From positions 124,001 to 188,000 of the forward strand of contig NZ_JACHNY010000006.1 in assembly GCF_014199625.1 (NCBI RefSeq): a stretch of DNA of 64,000 bases. The letters are read 5' to 3'. Shown in pieces: positions 7,964 through 17,381 of the stretch. How positions within the stretch are numbered: position 1 is the first letter of the stretch; every line of letters starts with the position of its first letter. The notes beneath the pieces were generated by a model, which made no database searches, was not told the DNA's origin, and saw only the letters and a list, made by a program, of their open reading frames with translations. The DNA is from Sphingomonas abaci (GTDB taxonomy: Bacteria > Pseudomonadota > Alphaproteobacteria > Sphingomonadales > Sphingomonadaceae). A program made the translations under genes and the position numbers.

Positions 7964-9114
7964 TTCAACGACGGCCCCGTGCTGGTATCGACCCGCGCCT
8001 GCACCGACATGCCGGGACGCAGCCGCGCCGCCAGCGCCTGGCCCGGATCAATGCGGATGCGCACCGCGATCCGCTGCGGCACCTTGGTGAAGTTGCCGGT
8101 GGCATTGTCGGCCTTCAGCACCGCGAACTCGCTGCCCGCCGCCGGCGAGATGCGCTCGACCCGGCCGGTCAGCCGGGCATTGGCGAGCGCGTCGACCGTG
8201 AAGCTGGCGGGCTGGCCGACCATCATCCGCGCAGTCTGCGCCTCCTTGAAATTGGCTATGACCCAGGTCTCGGGCGGGACCAGGAACATCAGTTGCGACC
8301 CGGCGGTGACATACTGGCCGACGCGCACGCCGACTTCAGACAGCCGCCCGGCCTCCGGCGCGCGGATCAGCGTATTGCTGAGATCGATCTGCGCCAGCCG
8401 CCGCGCCGCCTCCGCGCCCGAAACCCCCGCCTGCTGGCCACCGCGACCGACCTCGACCGTGCGGACATCCTGCCGCGCGATCTCGCGCGCGGCGCGGGCC
8501 TGCTTCACCCCGGCCTGGGCCTGGCGCAGCGCCGCCAGCGTCTGGTCGCGCTCGCGCAGCGACACCGAGCCGTCGCGGACCAGATCGTCGACCCGGTTCA
8601 TGTCGGCCTGCGCGCGCATCAACTGCGCCTCGGCATTGGCGACGGCGGCGTCCTGGGCGGCGAGACTGGCGGCGCGGCTGCGCTCGGCCTGGGCGCTGTT
8701 GGCGAGCGTCGCCGATTGCGCCGCGACCTGCGCCTCCGCCTGCTCGACCCGCTGGCGATAGATGCGGTCGTCGATCGTCACCAACGGCTGGCCGGCGCGC
8801 ACCGTCTCGAAGTCGCGGACCAGCACGCGCGTGACATAGCCCGATACCTGTGGCGCGATGACCGTGGTGCGGCCGCGCACATAGGCATTGTCGGTCGACT
8901 CATAGGCGGTGGCGAAGGGCGGAAGCCGCCAGGCCGCCAGCACCGCCAGCACGCCCGCGATCGCCAGCAGGGCAAGCACGAGCGTCGCCGTCCCGCTCGG
9001 CCGTTGCGGCTTCCAGCCCGACCCGGCAGCGGGTGTGGCGGACGGCGGCATGGCCTCCGCCGCGCGTTCCTCGGTCACCGGCTCGGCAGCGACCGGCGTG
9101 CGGCTATCGGTCAT
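7960..9114 (-). CDS. HlyD/EmrA-type periplasmic adaptor
   Basis: This 384-residue protein has a cytoplasmic N-terminus, one membrane span (about residues 43-62) and the membrane-fusion-protein layout: a split biotinyl-lipoyl-like domain, a coiled-coil hairpin rich in Ala/Gln/Arg (about 125-250) and a C-terminal beta-barrel (LIRAPEAGRL, then WVIANFKE). This is the EmrA branch of the HlyD family. It links the inner-membrane transporter encoded just upstream to the outer membrane factor just downstream; both junctions overlap by four bases. Confidence 0.92.
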   Translation of the reverse strand: MTDSRTPVAAEPVTEERAAEAMPPSATPAAGSGWKPQRPSGTATLVLALLAIAGVLAVLAAWRLPPFATAYESTDNAYVRGRTTVIAPQVSGYVTRVLVRDFETVRAGQPLVTIDDRIYRQRVEQAEAQVAAQSATLANSAQAERSRAASLAAQDAAVANAEAQLMRAQADMNRVDDLVRDGSVSLRERDQTLAALRQAQAGVKQARAAREIARQDVRTVEVGRGGQQAGVSGAEAARRLAQIDLSNTLIRAPEAGRLSEVGVRVGQYVTAGSQLMFLVPPETWVIANFKEAQTARMMVGQPASFTVDALANARLTGRVERISPAAGSEFAVLKADNATGNFTKVPQRIAVRIRIDPGQALAARLRPGMSVQARVDTSTGPSLK

Positions 9115-10790
9115 GCGCCCTGCTCCATCGCCTGCCGCGCCGCTTGTCGCGCCCGCCAGGTGCGGCGCAGCAACAGGAACAGGAGGTAGAGGAAGGTCGC
9201 CGCCGCCAGCACCGCGACCAGGCGGAACACGTCGTCATAAGCCAGCACGTTCGCCTCCCGGGTCGCCGCCTGCGACAGCAATGCGCCGCCCTCCGCGCTG
9301 CGCAGGCCGGGGTCGCCGATCACCCGGCCGACCGCCGCGCCGCCGGCCTGGAGGCGCTGCGTGACCAGCGGATTGGTCGGGTCGACCGCATCGACGATGG
9401 CGGCGCTGTTCGCCTTCTCGCGCACCACTTGGTAGGTGCCGAGCAACGCGGTCCCGGCCAGGCTGCCGACCGAGTTGATGATGCCGAACAAGGCAATGAA
9501 GCTGATGATGTGCCCGGCCCCTTCCTTCAATGCGCGCGTCATCCCGAACAACAACGCCGGTCCCAGGAAAAAGGTGGCGGAGAAGGCGATTAGCGCCTGG
9601 GTGACATAGAGCTCGGGGGCGCGCGTCAGGCTGGTCGACTGCGCATCCATCCAGGCCGCCACCGCGACCAGCCCGACCGCCAGCATTACCGGATGCGCCA
9701 GCCGCTCGACGTCCAGCGTCACCGCGCTCAGCACCACGCCGACGACCGACGCGATGAAGATAATGGTGAAGAACGGCCCCAACTGGTCGTTGTTCTGGCC
9801 CAGCGTGGTCAGCAGACCGACCGCCGCATAGCTCTGCTCCGCCAGCACGATCCTGGCCATCAGGGTGACGATGGCGAAGCGTACGATGTCGGCGCTCGCC
9901 AGCCAGCGCGTGTTGATCAGCGGGTTGACGCGGTGATGCTCGATCCACAGCGCCGCCGCCAGCAGCGGGATCGCGCCGATCAGCGACCAGCCGATCCAGG
10001 CGGCATTGGTCCACCAGACGATCCGCCCCAACCCCAGCACCGCCGAGAACAGCGCCATGGCCCCGGCATAAAGGGTGAAGGTGACGAAATCGAGCGGCTC
10101 GAACGCGCGTTGCCGCGTGGTGGGCGGCAGGCGCAGCGCGGCCACCGCGGCGAAGGACAGCAGCGCCAGCCCCAGTTCGAACAAGTACAGCGTCCGCCAT
10201 TGCGACATGGCGAGCAGCTCCGGCGAGAAGAGCCGCGCCAGCGGTGTCGCGCATTGCGGCACCCCGATGCCGACCACCACCGCCTTCAGCCGCCACTTCG
10301 CCGGCAGCGCCTGCATCATGTAATAGAGGCCCAGGCTCGACAGCGCCGCCGCCGCCATGCCGCTCGACGCCCGCACGACGATCGCCGACCAGAAGTCGTG
10401 AACGAACAGGTGCGCGCAGGTCAGCGCCACATAGAGGCCGACGAACAGCAGCGCGAAGGGCCGCAACCCGAATTGCTGGCGGAACTTGATCAGCAGCAGG
10501 TTGATGCTGACATTGCTCATCACATAGACGGTCGGCAGCCAGGCGATCTCCGCCGGGTCGAGGCCCAGCGCCCCCTGCAACGTATAGGTGTTGGCGGAAA
10601 CCAGCGCATTGCCCAGTCCGGCGGTGAGCCCGACCAGGATCGAGATCGCGCCGTAGGCGATCCGGCGCCGCGTCGGATGGTCGGGCGATCCGGGCGAGCC
10701 CGGCATGGCCGGCCGCTCGTGCGGCGCGAAGGTCCAGTCCTCCTCCGTCAGGAACCGGCGCGCGCGCCCGAACAGGGCGGCGGCGGTCAC
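9111..10790 (-). CDS. MFS drug/solute exporter (DHA2, EmrB-like)
   Basis: This is a polytopic 559-residue transporter with about 14 hydrophobic segments, the pattern of the DHA2 branch of the major facilitator superfamily, which works with an EmrA-type adaptor. The start is a GTG overlapping the stop of the upstream ATPase gene (GTGA). The first 40 residues are an unusual hydrophilic leader before the first span; an internal ATG at residue 29 (MPGSPGSPD) is a possible alternative start. No local TetR or MarR regulator is present, so control is not evident from the window. Confidence 0.9.
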   Translation of the reverse strand: MTAAALFGRARRFLTEEDWTFAPHERPAMPGSPGSPDHPTRRRIAYGAISILVGLTAGLGNALVSANTYTLQGALGLDPAEIAWLPTVYVMSNVSINLLLIKFRQQFGLRPFALLFVGLYVALTCAHLFVHDFWSAIVVRASSGMAAAALSSLGLYYMMQALPAKWRLKAVVVGIGVPQCATPLARLFSPELLAMSQWRTLYLFELGLALLSFAAVAALRLPPTTRQRAFEPLDFVTFTLYAGAMALFSAVLGLGRIVWWTNAAWIGWSLIGAIPLLAAALWIEHHRVNPLINTRWLASADIVRFAIVTLMARIVLAEQSYAAVGLLTTLGQNNDQLGPFFTIIFIASVVGVVLSAVTLDVERLAHPVMLAVGLVAVAAWMDAQSTSLTRAPELYVTQALIAFSATFFLGPALLFGMTRALKEGAGHIISFIALFGIINSVGSLAGTALLGTYQVVREKANSAAIVDAVDPTNPLVTQRLQAGGAAVGRVIGDPGLRSAEGGALLSQAATREANVLAYDDVFRLVAVLAAATFLYLLFLLLRRTWRARQAARQAMEQGA

Positions 10791-11587
10791 AGCGCCACGC
10801 CCTCGCGACCGGCGACGTCCACGATGTAATGCCAGGCGACGCGGCCCGATCGGCTGCCACGCTGCGTGGCCCAGCGCACCGCGAGTTCGGGGTCGTAGGA
10901 CAGGCCGTACGCCGCAGCATAGCCGGCGACGATCGCCAGATACTGGTCCTGGTCGATCGCGTGGAAGCCCAGGCTCAGCCCGAACCGGTCGGCGAGCGCG
11001 AGATGGTCGTCGATCGAGTCGCGCGGGTTGATCGCGCTGTCCTGTTCGGCGATGTCGCGCGCGGCGATGTGGCGGCGATTGGCGGTGACCAGCAGCCGGA
11101 CATTCGCCGGCCGCGCCTCCGCGCCGCCCTCCAGCATCGAGCGGAGCAGCCGGGCGTCGGCCGGATCGTCGACCCCCAGATCGTCGACGAACAGGGCGAA
11201 GGCGCGCGGCACCGGGGCAAGCACCGCGAACAGGGCGGGCAGTTGGTGCAGCGTCGCCACCTCGACCAGCGCCAAGTCGCCGCCCGCCGCCTGCACCGCG
11301 CCGACCGCGCTCTTGACCAGCGCCGACTTGCCGGTGCCGCGCGCGCCCCAGAGCAGCACGTCCTGCGCCGCACGGCCGCTGGCGAGCCGATCGAGATTCC
11401 CGACCAGCGCCGCCTTCTGCCGGTCGATGCCCAGCAGGCGGTCCAGCGGCTGCGGCACGAAGGCGCGGGTCGCCGCCAGCACGCCGTCCCGCCAGACATA
11501 GGCGGGATGGGCGCGCGGGTCCGCCGCGGGCGGCGGCGGCGGCGACAGGCGTTCGAGGGCGGCGGCGATCCGGTCGAGAGCATCCAT
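10787..11587 (-). CDS. DUF815-family AAA-type ATPase
   Basis: This 266-residue protein has a Walker A motif (GARGTGKSAL, about residue 81), a Walker B-like segment (FALFVDDLG), the sensor-like VTANRRH and a late arginine-rich region. The arrangement matches DUF815 (COG2607), a family of predicted AAA ATPases common in Alphaproteobacteria, whose function is not established to my knowledge. It is the first gene of the efflux operon, and its stop overlaps the GTG of the transporter gene. Cotranslation with an exporter is the only functional clue here; it may equally be a conserved housekeeping gene to which the pump genes are attached. Confidence 0.85.
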   Translation of the reverse strand: MDALDRIAAALERLSPPPPPAADPRAHPAYVWRDGVLAATRAFVPQPLDRLLGIDRQKAALVGNLDRLASGRAAQDVLLWGARGTGKSALVKSAVGAVQAAGGDLALVEVATLHQLPALFAVLAPVPRAFALFVDDLGVDDPADARLLRSMLEGGAEARPANVRLLVTANRRHIAARDIAEQDSAINPRDSIDDHLALADRFGLSLGFHAIDQDQYLAIVAGYAAAYGLSYDPELAVRWATQRGSRSGRVAWHYIVDVAGREGVAL

Positions 11588-11651
11588 GCGCCCGGCCTAG
11601 TGAAAAGATCGCCGAATGACAGCCCCCGATCGCTGCAAGGATCGCAGGGAC

Positions 11652-13685
11652 TTACTTGGTCCAGCGATCCATCCAGCCCAGCACCTCGCCATACCATTGG
11701 CGCGAGTTGCGCGGCTTCAGCACCCAGTGGTTCTCATCGGGGAAGACGACCAGCCGCGACGGGATGTCCCGCCGCTGAAGCGCGGTGAACGCCGCCAGTC
11801 CCTGGGTATAGGGAATGCGGAAGTCCTTCTCGCCGGTGATGACCAGCATCGGCGTCTTCCAGTTCTGGACGTAGTTGACCGGGTTCCACTTCTCGAAGGC
11901 GGCGGGGTCTTCGTAATAGGTCTTGCCGCCATGCTCCCATTCGTCGAACCACAGCTCCTCGGTCTCATAGGCCATGGCGCGGGCGTCGAACACGCCGTCG
12001 TGCTGGACGATGCACTTGAACCGGTCGGGCCACTTCCCCTCGATCCAGTTCATCATATAGCCGCCGTACGACGCGCCGAGCGCGCAGGCGCGGTTGCTGT
12101 CGAGCCAGTCGAATTTGGCGGTCGCCGCTGCGAGCCCCTTTTGCAGGTCCTCCAGCGGCCAGCCGCCCCAATTGTTGCTGATCGAGTCGGTGAAGCGCTG
12201 GCCATATCCGGTCGATCCGTGGAAATCGACCGCCACCGTCGCATAGCCGCCGCCCGCGAACACCGCCGGGTTCCAGCGATAGGACCAGCTGTTGTTGCTC
12301 GACCCTTGCGGCCCGCCATGGACCATGAAGGCGATCGGCGCGGGCGTGGTCGCGCCGGCGGGCTTCACTGCATAGCCCCAGACCGTGTCGCCATTCGCGC
12401 CGGTGAAGCTGAAGCGCGACACGGTCGGCATGTCGATGCCGGCCAGCTTCTCTGCATTGACGCTGGTCAGGCGCAGCGGCGTGCCGCCCTTGGATGGAAC
12501 CATGAAATAGTCGTCGGGCGCGACCAGGCTGTTCATCGCCACCACGGCGCCCCTGGGCACCACCGCGACGGCCGAGACATGGCCCTGCCCGGTCAGGCGC
12601 GTCACCTTGCCGCTGGTCGCGTCGACGCGGAACAGCGGCGTCTCCTGCGTGTCGTCGGCGGTGACGTAGAGCGACTTGCCATCGGGCGCCCAGGCGATCG
12701 AGCCGACCGAACGGTCCCATGCCTCTGTCAGCGGCCGCACCTGGCCGGTCGCCAGGTCGCGGATCATCAGCACCTGCCGATCCGCTTCGAAGCCGGGTCG
12801 CTTCATCGCGAAATAGGCGAGCGTCCGGCCATCGGGCGAAACGGTCGGCAGGTTGTCGGTCGCCTGATTGTCCTTGGTCAGGTCGACCGGGGCGGACGAC
12901 CCATCGGCGGGAGCGGCGAAGATGTCGAGATTGGTCGAGGTCGCCTCGATCCGCCCCGCCTCGCGCATGGCGAAATAGACGGTGCGGCTATCGGAGCTCC
13001 ACGCCACCTCCTCAGCCCCGCCGAACGGCTTGGACGGCGTGTCGCCGATCAGCGCGCCGACGATCGGCGTACCCTCGCCGGTCGCGCCGGCCGCGGTCAG
13101 CGGCAGCACGAACAGCTGCGAGCGGTTGCCGTCGGCCCATGTGTCCCAGTGGCGCACGAAGAGCTGGTCATAGGTGCGACCCGACCCGGCATCCTCCGCC
13201 TTCTTCTCGGCGGCGGGCGCCAGGCTGGGCGCACCGGGCTTGCGATCGGCCCAGACCAGCAGCTTGCTGGCATCGGGCGACACCTTGAAGCCGTTGAAGC
13301 CACCGGCGAACCGGGTGACCTGGCGGGCGGGGCCGCCGGTGACCGGCATCGCCCAGACCGCGCCGTCGCCGCCACCCTTGTCCGAAGTGAAGTAGACGGT
13401 GTCGCCGACGATTTGCGGGTCGTTCTCGTTGACGCCGGGCTCAGCCGCCAGCGTCTCGGGCCGGGCGCCGCGCTTGGTCAGGTCCAGCCGCCACAGGTCG
13501 TAGCGCCCCTTGTTGGCGGCGATGTCGGTCTCGCGCTGCGCCCAGACCAGCCAATGCCCGTCCTTCGACGCGGCCGGCGCGCCGATGCGGCTGAGCATGG
13601 TCAAGTCCTGGATGGTGAACGGCCGGGCGGCAGCCGGCGCGGCGACGGAAGCGAGCGCGACGCCCGCGAACAGGAGTGTCTTCAT
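11652..13685 (-). CDS. Secreted prolyl-oligopeptidase-family peptidase (S9)
   Basis: This 677-residue protein has a signal peptide (about residues 1-20, ending in APAAA), a beta-propeller of repeated WAPDGKSLY-type blades over the first two-thirds, and a C-terminal alpha/beta hydrolase domain with the nucleophile in GASYGGYMMNW, the Asp in TGEKDFRIPY and the His in DENHWVLKP. This is the acylaminoacyl-peptidase/dipeptidyl-peptidase (S9) arrangement. Such enzymes trim short peptides in the periplasm. The gene stands alone on the minus strand, between the ATPase gene and a small NTF2-like gene. Confidence 0.93.
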   Translation of the reverse strand: MKTLLFAGVALASVAAPAAARPFTIQDLTMLSRIGAPAASKDGHWLVWAQRETDIAANKGRYDLWRLDLTKRGARPETLAAEPGVNENDPQIVGDTVYFTSDKGGGDGAVWAMPVTGGPARQVTRFAGGFNGFKVSPDASKLLVWADRKPGAPSLAPAAEKKAEDAGSGRTYDQLFVRHWDTWADGNRSQLFVLPLTAAGATGEGTPIVGALIGDTPSKPFGGAEEVAWSSDSRTVYFAMREAGRIEATSTNLDIFAAPADGSSAPVDLTKDNQATDNLPTVSPDGRTLAYFAMKRPGFEADRQVLMIRDLATGQVRPLTEAWDRSVGSIAWAPDGKSLYVTADDTQETPLFRVDATSGKVTRLTGQGHVSAVAVVPRGAVVAMNSLVAPDDYFMVPSKGGTPLRLTSVNAEKLAGIDMPTVSRFSFTGANGDTVWGYAVKPAGATTPAPIAFMVHGGPQGSSNNSWSYRWNPAVFAGGGYATVAVDFHGSTGYGQRFTDSISNNWGGWPLEDLQKGLAAATAKFDWLDSNRACALGASYGGYMMNWIEGKWPDRFKCIVQHDGVFDARAMAYETEELWFDEWEHGGKTYYEDPAAFEKWNPVNYVQNWKTPMLVITGEKDFRIPYTQGLAAFTALQRRDIPSRLVVFPDENHWVLKPRNSRQWYGEVLGWMDRWTK

Positions 13686-13756
13686 GGCCGTTAGGGTAGA
13701 GCAGATCAGGCCGCGGCTTCAACCGTCCCACGCATGGATGGGGGAGGCCACCTTGT

Positions 13757-14176
13757 TCAGTAGGAGCGTTGCTTGATCCCCCAGCGTCCGCCGTCGAAGG
13801 TGACAATCCAAAGGTTGAGATGACGGCTGATGACAGAGCCATTCGCACGGTTACGCGTATAGTCCAGTATCAGATGAACTTTCCGAGGGCTGGCCAACAC
13901 CGCATCATGACGCAGGTAATGCGTCTTCGCCCATCCGGTCTGTCGGTGAAGGTCATCAAAAAAGGAGAGCGGCATCTGCCCGCCCTCTGGCCATATCAGC
14001 ATCGTCTCCCCGGAGAGAATGATATGCGGGAAGTGCAACTGTGCATCCATTCCGGCGAAATCATGGGCGTTGAAGCACGCCGTGAAGGCTTCGACACAAT
14101 CGATCGCCGCTGCCACCGCCTCTGTGTCAACGGCACCGCGATGCCCTGGCTGGAACAGGGTATCCACCCCTGCCAT
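13757..14176 (-). CDS. NTF2-like (SnoaL-type) small protein
   Basis: The 139-residue protein looks like an NTF2/SnoaL-fold cone domain: an N-terminal helix with VEAFTACFNAHDFAGMDAQLHFPH, then strands ending in WIVTFDGGRWGIKQRSY. No catalytic residues are recognisable, and the fold is used by enzymes, binding proteins and immunity factors. The base composition here (about 13.76-14.20 kb) is visibly less GC-rich than both neighbours and codon use is more mixed, hinting at later acquisition. It sits downstream of popZ on the same strand, with a 74-base gap. Confidence 0.7.
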   Translation of the reverse strand: MAGVDTLFQPGHRGAVDTEAVAAAIDCVEAFTACFNAHDFAGMDAQLHFPHIILSGETMLIWPEGGQMPLSFFDDLHRQTGWAKTHYLRHDAVLASPRKVHLILDYTRNRANGSVISRHLNLWIVTFDGGRWGIKQRSY

Positions 14177-14250
14177 CGCCCCACTCCCAATCTTTATCCG
14201 CTGTTTGGGTGACCGTCAGGCGGCCGGACCAGCCGGACCGCCCGCCGCCC

Positions 14251-14808
14251 TTACAGGCCGCTCCCGGTGATCCGCTTGATCTCGCTCTGGACCATCGCCT
14301 CGACCATGCCGGGCAGGTTCGCGTCCAGCCATTCGCGCAGGACCGGGCGCAGCATCTCGCGGACCAGGCCCTCGAGCGTGCCGTCGCTGCCTGGTTCCGG
14401 CTTCACCATCAGGCGCGCGAGCTGGTCGAGCGCACCGCGGCTGGCCGCGACGGTCTGGCTGGAGACGATGGCGCCCGAGTCGAGCGACGGCGCCGCCGGC
14501 GTGACCGGGTCCTGTGCAGGGGCCGAAGCGGGCTCGGCCGCGACCTGCGGTGCTTCGGGCGTCACGGCCGCCGGCTCGGGCTGGCGCGCCGGCTGCACCG
14601 GAGGCTGGGCCGTAGCCTGGGACTCAGCGCCTTCGACCGGCTGGGAGAGTTCGAGCACTTCATCCTCATCCTCCTCGTCTGGGACCGGCGCCTGGACGAC
14701 GCGGCCCATGCGGCGACCCCGCGTCGGCCCGCTTTCCTCCTCCGCGATAATCCGCTTGATCGAGGAGAGGATCTCTTCCATCGACGGCTCGGCGCTCATG
14801 TCCCCCAT
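14251..14808 (-). CDS. popZ: Polar organizing protein PopZ (DUF2497)
   Basis: The product has the three-part PopZ plan: an N-terminal helix (EPSMEEILSSIKRIIAEEE) that binds client proteins, a Pro/Glu/Ala-rich disordered linker, and a C-terminal helical region (GLVREMLRPVLREWLD, then a helix ending IKRITGSGL) that mediates oligomerisation. In Caulobacter PopZ forms the polar matrix that anchors ParB-parS. I use the ATG at 14808, which has AGGGA nine bases upstream; the ATG at 14799 (MSAEPSMEEIL) matches the usual N-terminus slightly better but has poorer spacing. The tolC gene ends just upstream, and the order pcm-tolC-popZ is familiar in Alphaproteobacteria. Confidence 0.88.
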   Translation of the reverse strand: MGDMSAEPSMEEILSSIKRIIAEEESGPTRGRRMGRVVQAPVPDEEDEDEVLELSQPVEGAESQATAQPPVQPARQPEPAAVTPEAPQVAAEPASAPAQDPVTPAAPSLDSGAIVSSQTVAASRGALDQLARLMVKPEPGSDGTLEGLVREMLRPVLREWLDANLPGMVEAMVQSEIKRITGSGL

Positions 14809-14834
14809 CACCGCAATTCCCTGTTCGGCCACCG

Positions 14835-16361
14835 TCATTGGCGGCTCGGTGCCGACGCACCTGTGGTCAGAGCGGGGCTTCTGTCAACGCCCGACTCCAG
14901 CACAGGGTCCAGCGGCCGTCGCACCGTGGCGTCCTGCGCCGGCGTGCCAGCGGTGCTGGTCGCCACCGCGTCGGGCTCGCCATCCCCGCCGAAGTCGTTG
15001 AAGCGATTGCGCACGCGCTTGTAGTTCAGCGTCGGATCATAGAGCGACGCTCCCTCCAGGTTGAGGTCGCGCGCCTCCGCATCGCCCATCGCGGCGAGCA
15101 GCGCGAAGCCGGCGACATAGGCGTCGCGCCGCGCCGTCACCAGCGTCACCTGGCTGTTGAGCAGCTCCTGCTCGGCGTTGAGGATGTCGAGGATCGTGCG
15201 CGTGCCGACGCTGTTCTCGGCCCGTACGCCCTCCAGGCTGAGCTTGTTGGCGCTGACCGCCGTCTCGGCCGAGGCGATCACCTGTTGCGACGAGCGATAG
15301 ACCGCAAAGGCCGAACGGGTCTGCGCGATCACCTGACGCTCAGCGGCGGTGACGTTCTCGATCGCCTGACTACGCAGCGCCTCCGCCTGGCGGACCTGCG
15401 CGGCGGGGCGACCGCCCTGGAACAGCGGCACGGTCAGCGCCAGGCCGACATTGGCGGACTGGCCCGACTGACCCGGCTTGATATTGGTGCCGGCGCCCAA
15501 CGCACCCAGATAGTTGAAGTAGTTGCCGCCCACGACGACGTTTAGTCGCGGCAGCCGGCTGGCGCGCGCGACATCGATGTCGAACCGCGTCGCGTCACGC
15601 TGCTTGCCGGCCGCGAGCAGGGTCGGATTTTCGCGCAACGCCTCGGCCACCGCGTCGGCGGGCGACTTGGGCAGGTTCGGCAAGGGCGGCGGCGGCTGGA
15701 GGTCGGTCGGCGCGTCGCCGACGAAGCGGATGTAGTTCTCGCGGCTGGAGATGAGCTGCGCCTCGGCCGACTGGAGCTGCGCGCGCGCCTGGGCCAGCCG
15801 CGCCTCGGACTGGGCCACGTCGGTGCGGGTGAGGTCGCCGACCTGGAACCGGTCGCGGCTGGCGTTCAGGTTGACTTCGAGCACCCGGACGTTCTGGCCG
15901 TTCAGCCCGACGATCGCCTCGTCGCGGATCACGTCCATATAGGCGCCCACGACGCTGGTGAACAATTGCGCCTCGGTGCCGCGCAGCTGCGCCTGCCCGG
16001 CCTCGACCCGCGTCTCCGCGCCGCGCACTGCGTTTCGCACCGCGCCGCCCTGGAAGACGGGTACGGACAGCTGGGTGGTGCCCTGGGCCAACCGCGCCGG
16101 GTTGCTCAGCGTGTTGCTGGTCGACGGATTGGGGACCAGCACGTTTTCGGTATAGCCGCCCGTCGCCGAAACGCTGGGCAAGCCGTTGGCGCGGGCGATC
16201 GGCACATTCTCGTCCACCGCGCGCAGGTTGGCGCGCTGTCCCGTGATCGTCGGGTTGGTCTCATAAGCCTTGAGCAGCGCGTCGCGCAGCGTGTCCGCCG
16301 ACACGGGCGCAGCCAGGACTAGGCCGGCGAACGCAGCGCCGGCGACACGGGACGGGCGCAT
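14835..16361 (-). CDS. tolC: TolC-family outer-membrane protein
   Basis: This protein of about 508 residues starts with a signal peptide (MRPSRVAGAAFAGLVLAA, cut after PVSA) and has the TolC duplicated helical-hairpin structure, with TLRDALLKAYETNPTI at the N-terminus, two SVPVFQGG/TVPLFQGG repeats and the late DILNAEQELLNSQV. It is the type I secretion/efflux duct, distinct from the NodT-type lipoprotein at 6.6 kb. A Pro/Thr-rich tail of about 60 residues follows the barrel region. The pcm stop lies only four bases upstream, so the two genes are co-transcribed. Confidence 0.93.
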   Translation of the reverse strand: MRPSRVAGAAFAGLVLAAPVSADTLRDALLKAYETNPTITGQRANLRAVDENVPIARANGLPSVSATGGYTENVLVPNPSTSNTLSNPARLAQGTTQLSVPVFQGGAVRNAVRGAETRVEAGQAQLRGTEAQLFTSVVGAYMDVIRDEAIVGLNGQNVRVLEVNLNASRDRFQVGDLTRTDVAQSEARLAQARAQLQSAEAQLISSRENYIRFVGDAPTDLQPPPPLPNLPKSPADAVAEALRENPTLLAAGKQRDATRFDIDVARASRLPRLNVVVGGNYFNYLGALGAGTNIKPGQSGQSANVGLALTVPLFQGGRPAAQVRQAEALRSQAIENVTAAERQVIAQTRSAFAVYRSSQQVIASAETAVSANKLSLEGVRAENSVGTRTILDILNAEQELLNSQVTLVTARRDAYVAGFALLAAMGDAEARDLNLEGASLYDPTLNYKRVRNRFNDFGGDGEPDAVATSTAGTPAQDATVRRPLDPVLESGVDRSPALTTGASAPSRQ

Positions 16362-16365
16362 CGGA

Positions 16366-17043
16366 TCAGAACCGGAAGGCGGCTGGCTTGGCGAAGCCGG
16401 GCAGCACGACGCATTCGGCATCGACGAACGGCACGACACCGACGCCGCCCTCGGTCCGGCGACCGCTGCACAGGCGAGTGACGCCCTTGTCGACGATGCC
16501 GGCGGCGATGCGACCCTCGACGCGCAGCTGCGCGATCAGCGCGGCGGGCAGTTCCTCGACCGATCCGTCGACCAGCAGCACGTCATAGGGCGCACCCGCC
16601 GCATGACCGTCCGCCATCGGCCCCTCGACCCAGTGGATGCCGACGGCCCCGGGCAGCGCCGCGCGCGCGGTGGCGAGCAGCCCGGCGTCGCTCTCCACCG
16701 CCGTCACCGTCGCGCCCAGCTCGACCAGCACCGCCGCGGTGTAACCGGTCGCCGCGCCGACCAGCAGCACCCGGTCCTCGGGCAGGATCGCGGCCTCGGT
16801 CAGCAGTCGACCGGTCGCCATCGGATTGTTGAGATACCGGCCCCGGCCGAGCGGGATGGGCGTGTCGCGATAGGCGAGCGTGCGGGACTCGGCCGGCACG
16901 AACTCCTCGCGCGGAACGCTGGCCATCGCCGCGACCACTCGCACATCGTCCACGCCCGTGGTGCGAAGCTGGCTCGCCACCATCGCATGACGCATCGCCG
17001 CCGTATCGATCATCCCCGTGCCCACCCCAAATTCGCTACCCAT
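16366..17043 (-). CDS. pcm: Protein-L-isoaspartate O-methyltransferase family protein
   Basis: The 225-residue product matches the PIMT/Pcm family: the substrate-loop region with PREEFVPAE, then YLNNPMATGRLL, the SAM-binding strand LLVGAATGYTAAVL and the acidic end of the second strand (AVESDAGL). The glycine-rich SAM motif reads GAATGY rather than the classical GTGSGY, and the usual YxDxPLPIG is changed to YRDTPIPLG, so it belongs to the divergent alphaproteobacterial group next to tolC; isoaspartate repair activity is therefore likely but unproven. The ATG at 17043 follows GAAGGG with six bases of spacing; another ATG at 17013 is possible. Confidence 0.85.
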   Translation of the reverse strand: MGSEFGVGTGMIDTAAMRHAMVASQLRTTGVDDVRVVAAMASVPREEFVPAESRTLAYRDTPIPLGRGRYLNNPMATGRLLTEAAILPEDRVLLVGAATGYTAAVLVELGATVTAVESDAGLLATARAALPGAVGIHWVEGPMADGHAAGAPYDVLLVDGSVEELPAALIAQLRVEGRIAAGIVDKGVTRLCSGRRTEGGVGVVPFVDAECVVLPGFAKPAAFRF

Positions 17044-17253
17044 GGTCATCCCTTCGCACAGGTGTCGTACCCATGCAATACACTTGTTGCGTTCGCTTTC
17101 TACCGCGCGGGGCTTTCGTCGCCAAGCGTAGAGAGGGACGCGGCTTTCCGCCGGCGCGGCACGGCCGGGCGCGCGATCGACCATGCGAAAATCGCACATG
17201 GCTGGTTGACGCGGGCGAAAAACATGCCCATTGCGCCGCCTCCACCGCATCGA

Positions 17254-17327
17254 GGCGCGATGGCGGAGTGGTGACGCAGAGGACTGCAAATCCTTGCACC
17301 CGGGTTCGATTCCCGGTCGCGCCTCCA
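17254..17327 (+). tRNA. tRNA-Cys (GCA)
   Basis: A complete 74-base cloverleaf can be drawn. The acceptor arms GGCGCGA and TCGCGCC pair perfectly and are followed by TCCA, so CCA is encoded. The anticodon loop reads CTGCAAA with anticodon GCA, and the T-loop is GGTTCGATTCC. It lies on the plus strand between minus-strand genes. A TTGACG hexamer at 17206-17211, 42-47 bases upstream, could be its -35 element. No integrase gene or repeated 3' end is seen nearby. Confidence 0.97.
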
Positions 17328-17381
17328 GAACATGCGGACGCGGGACAGGCCTTGGTCGGCGCATGGTCCCCGAACGTTTTG

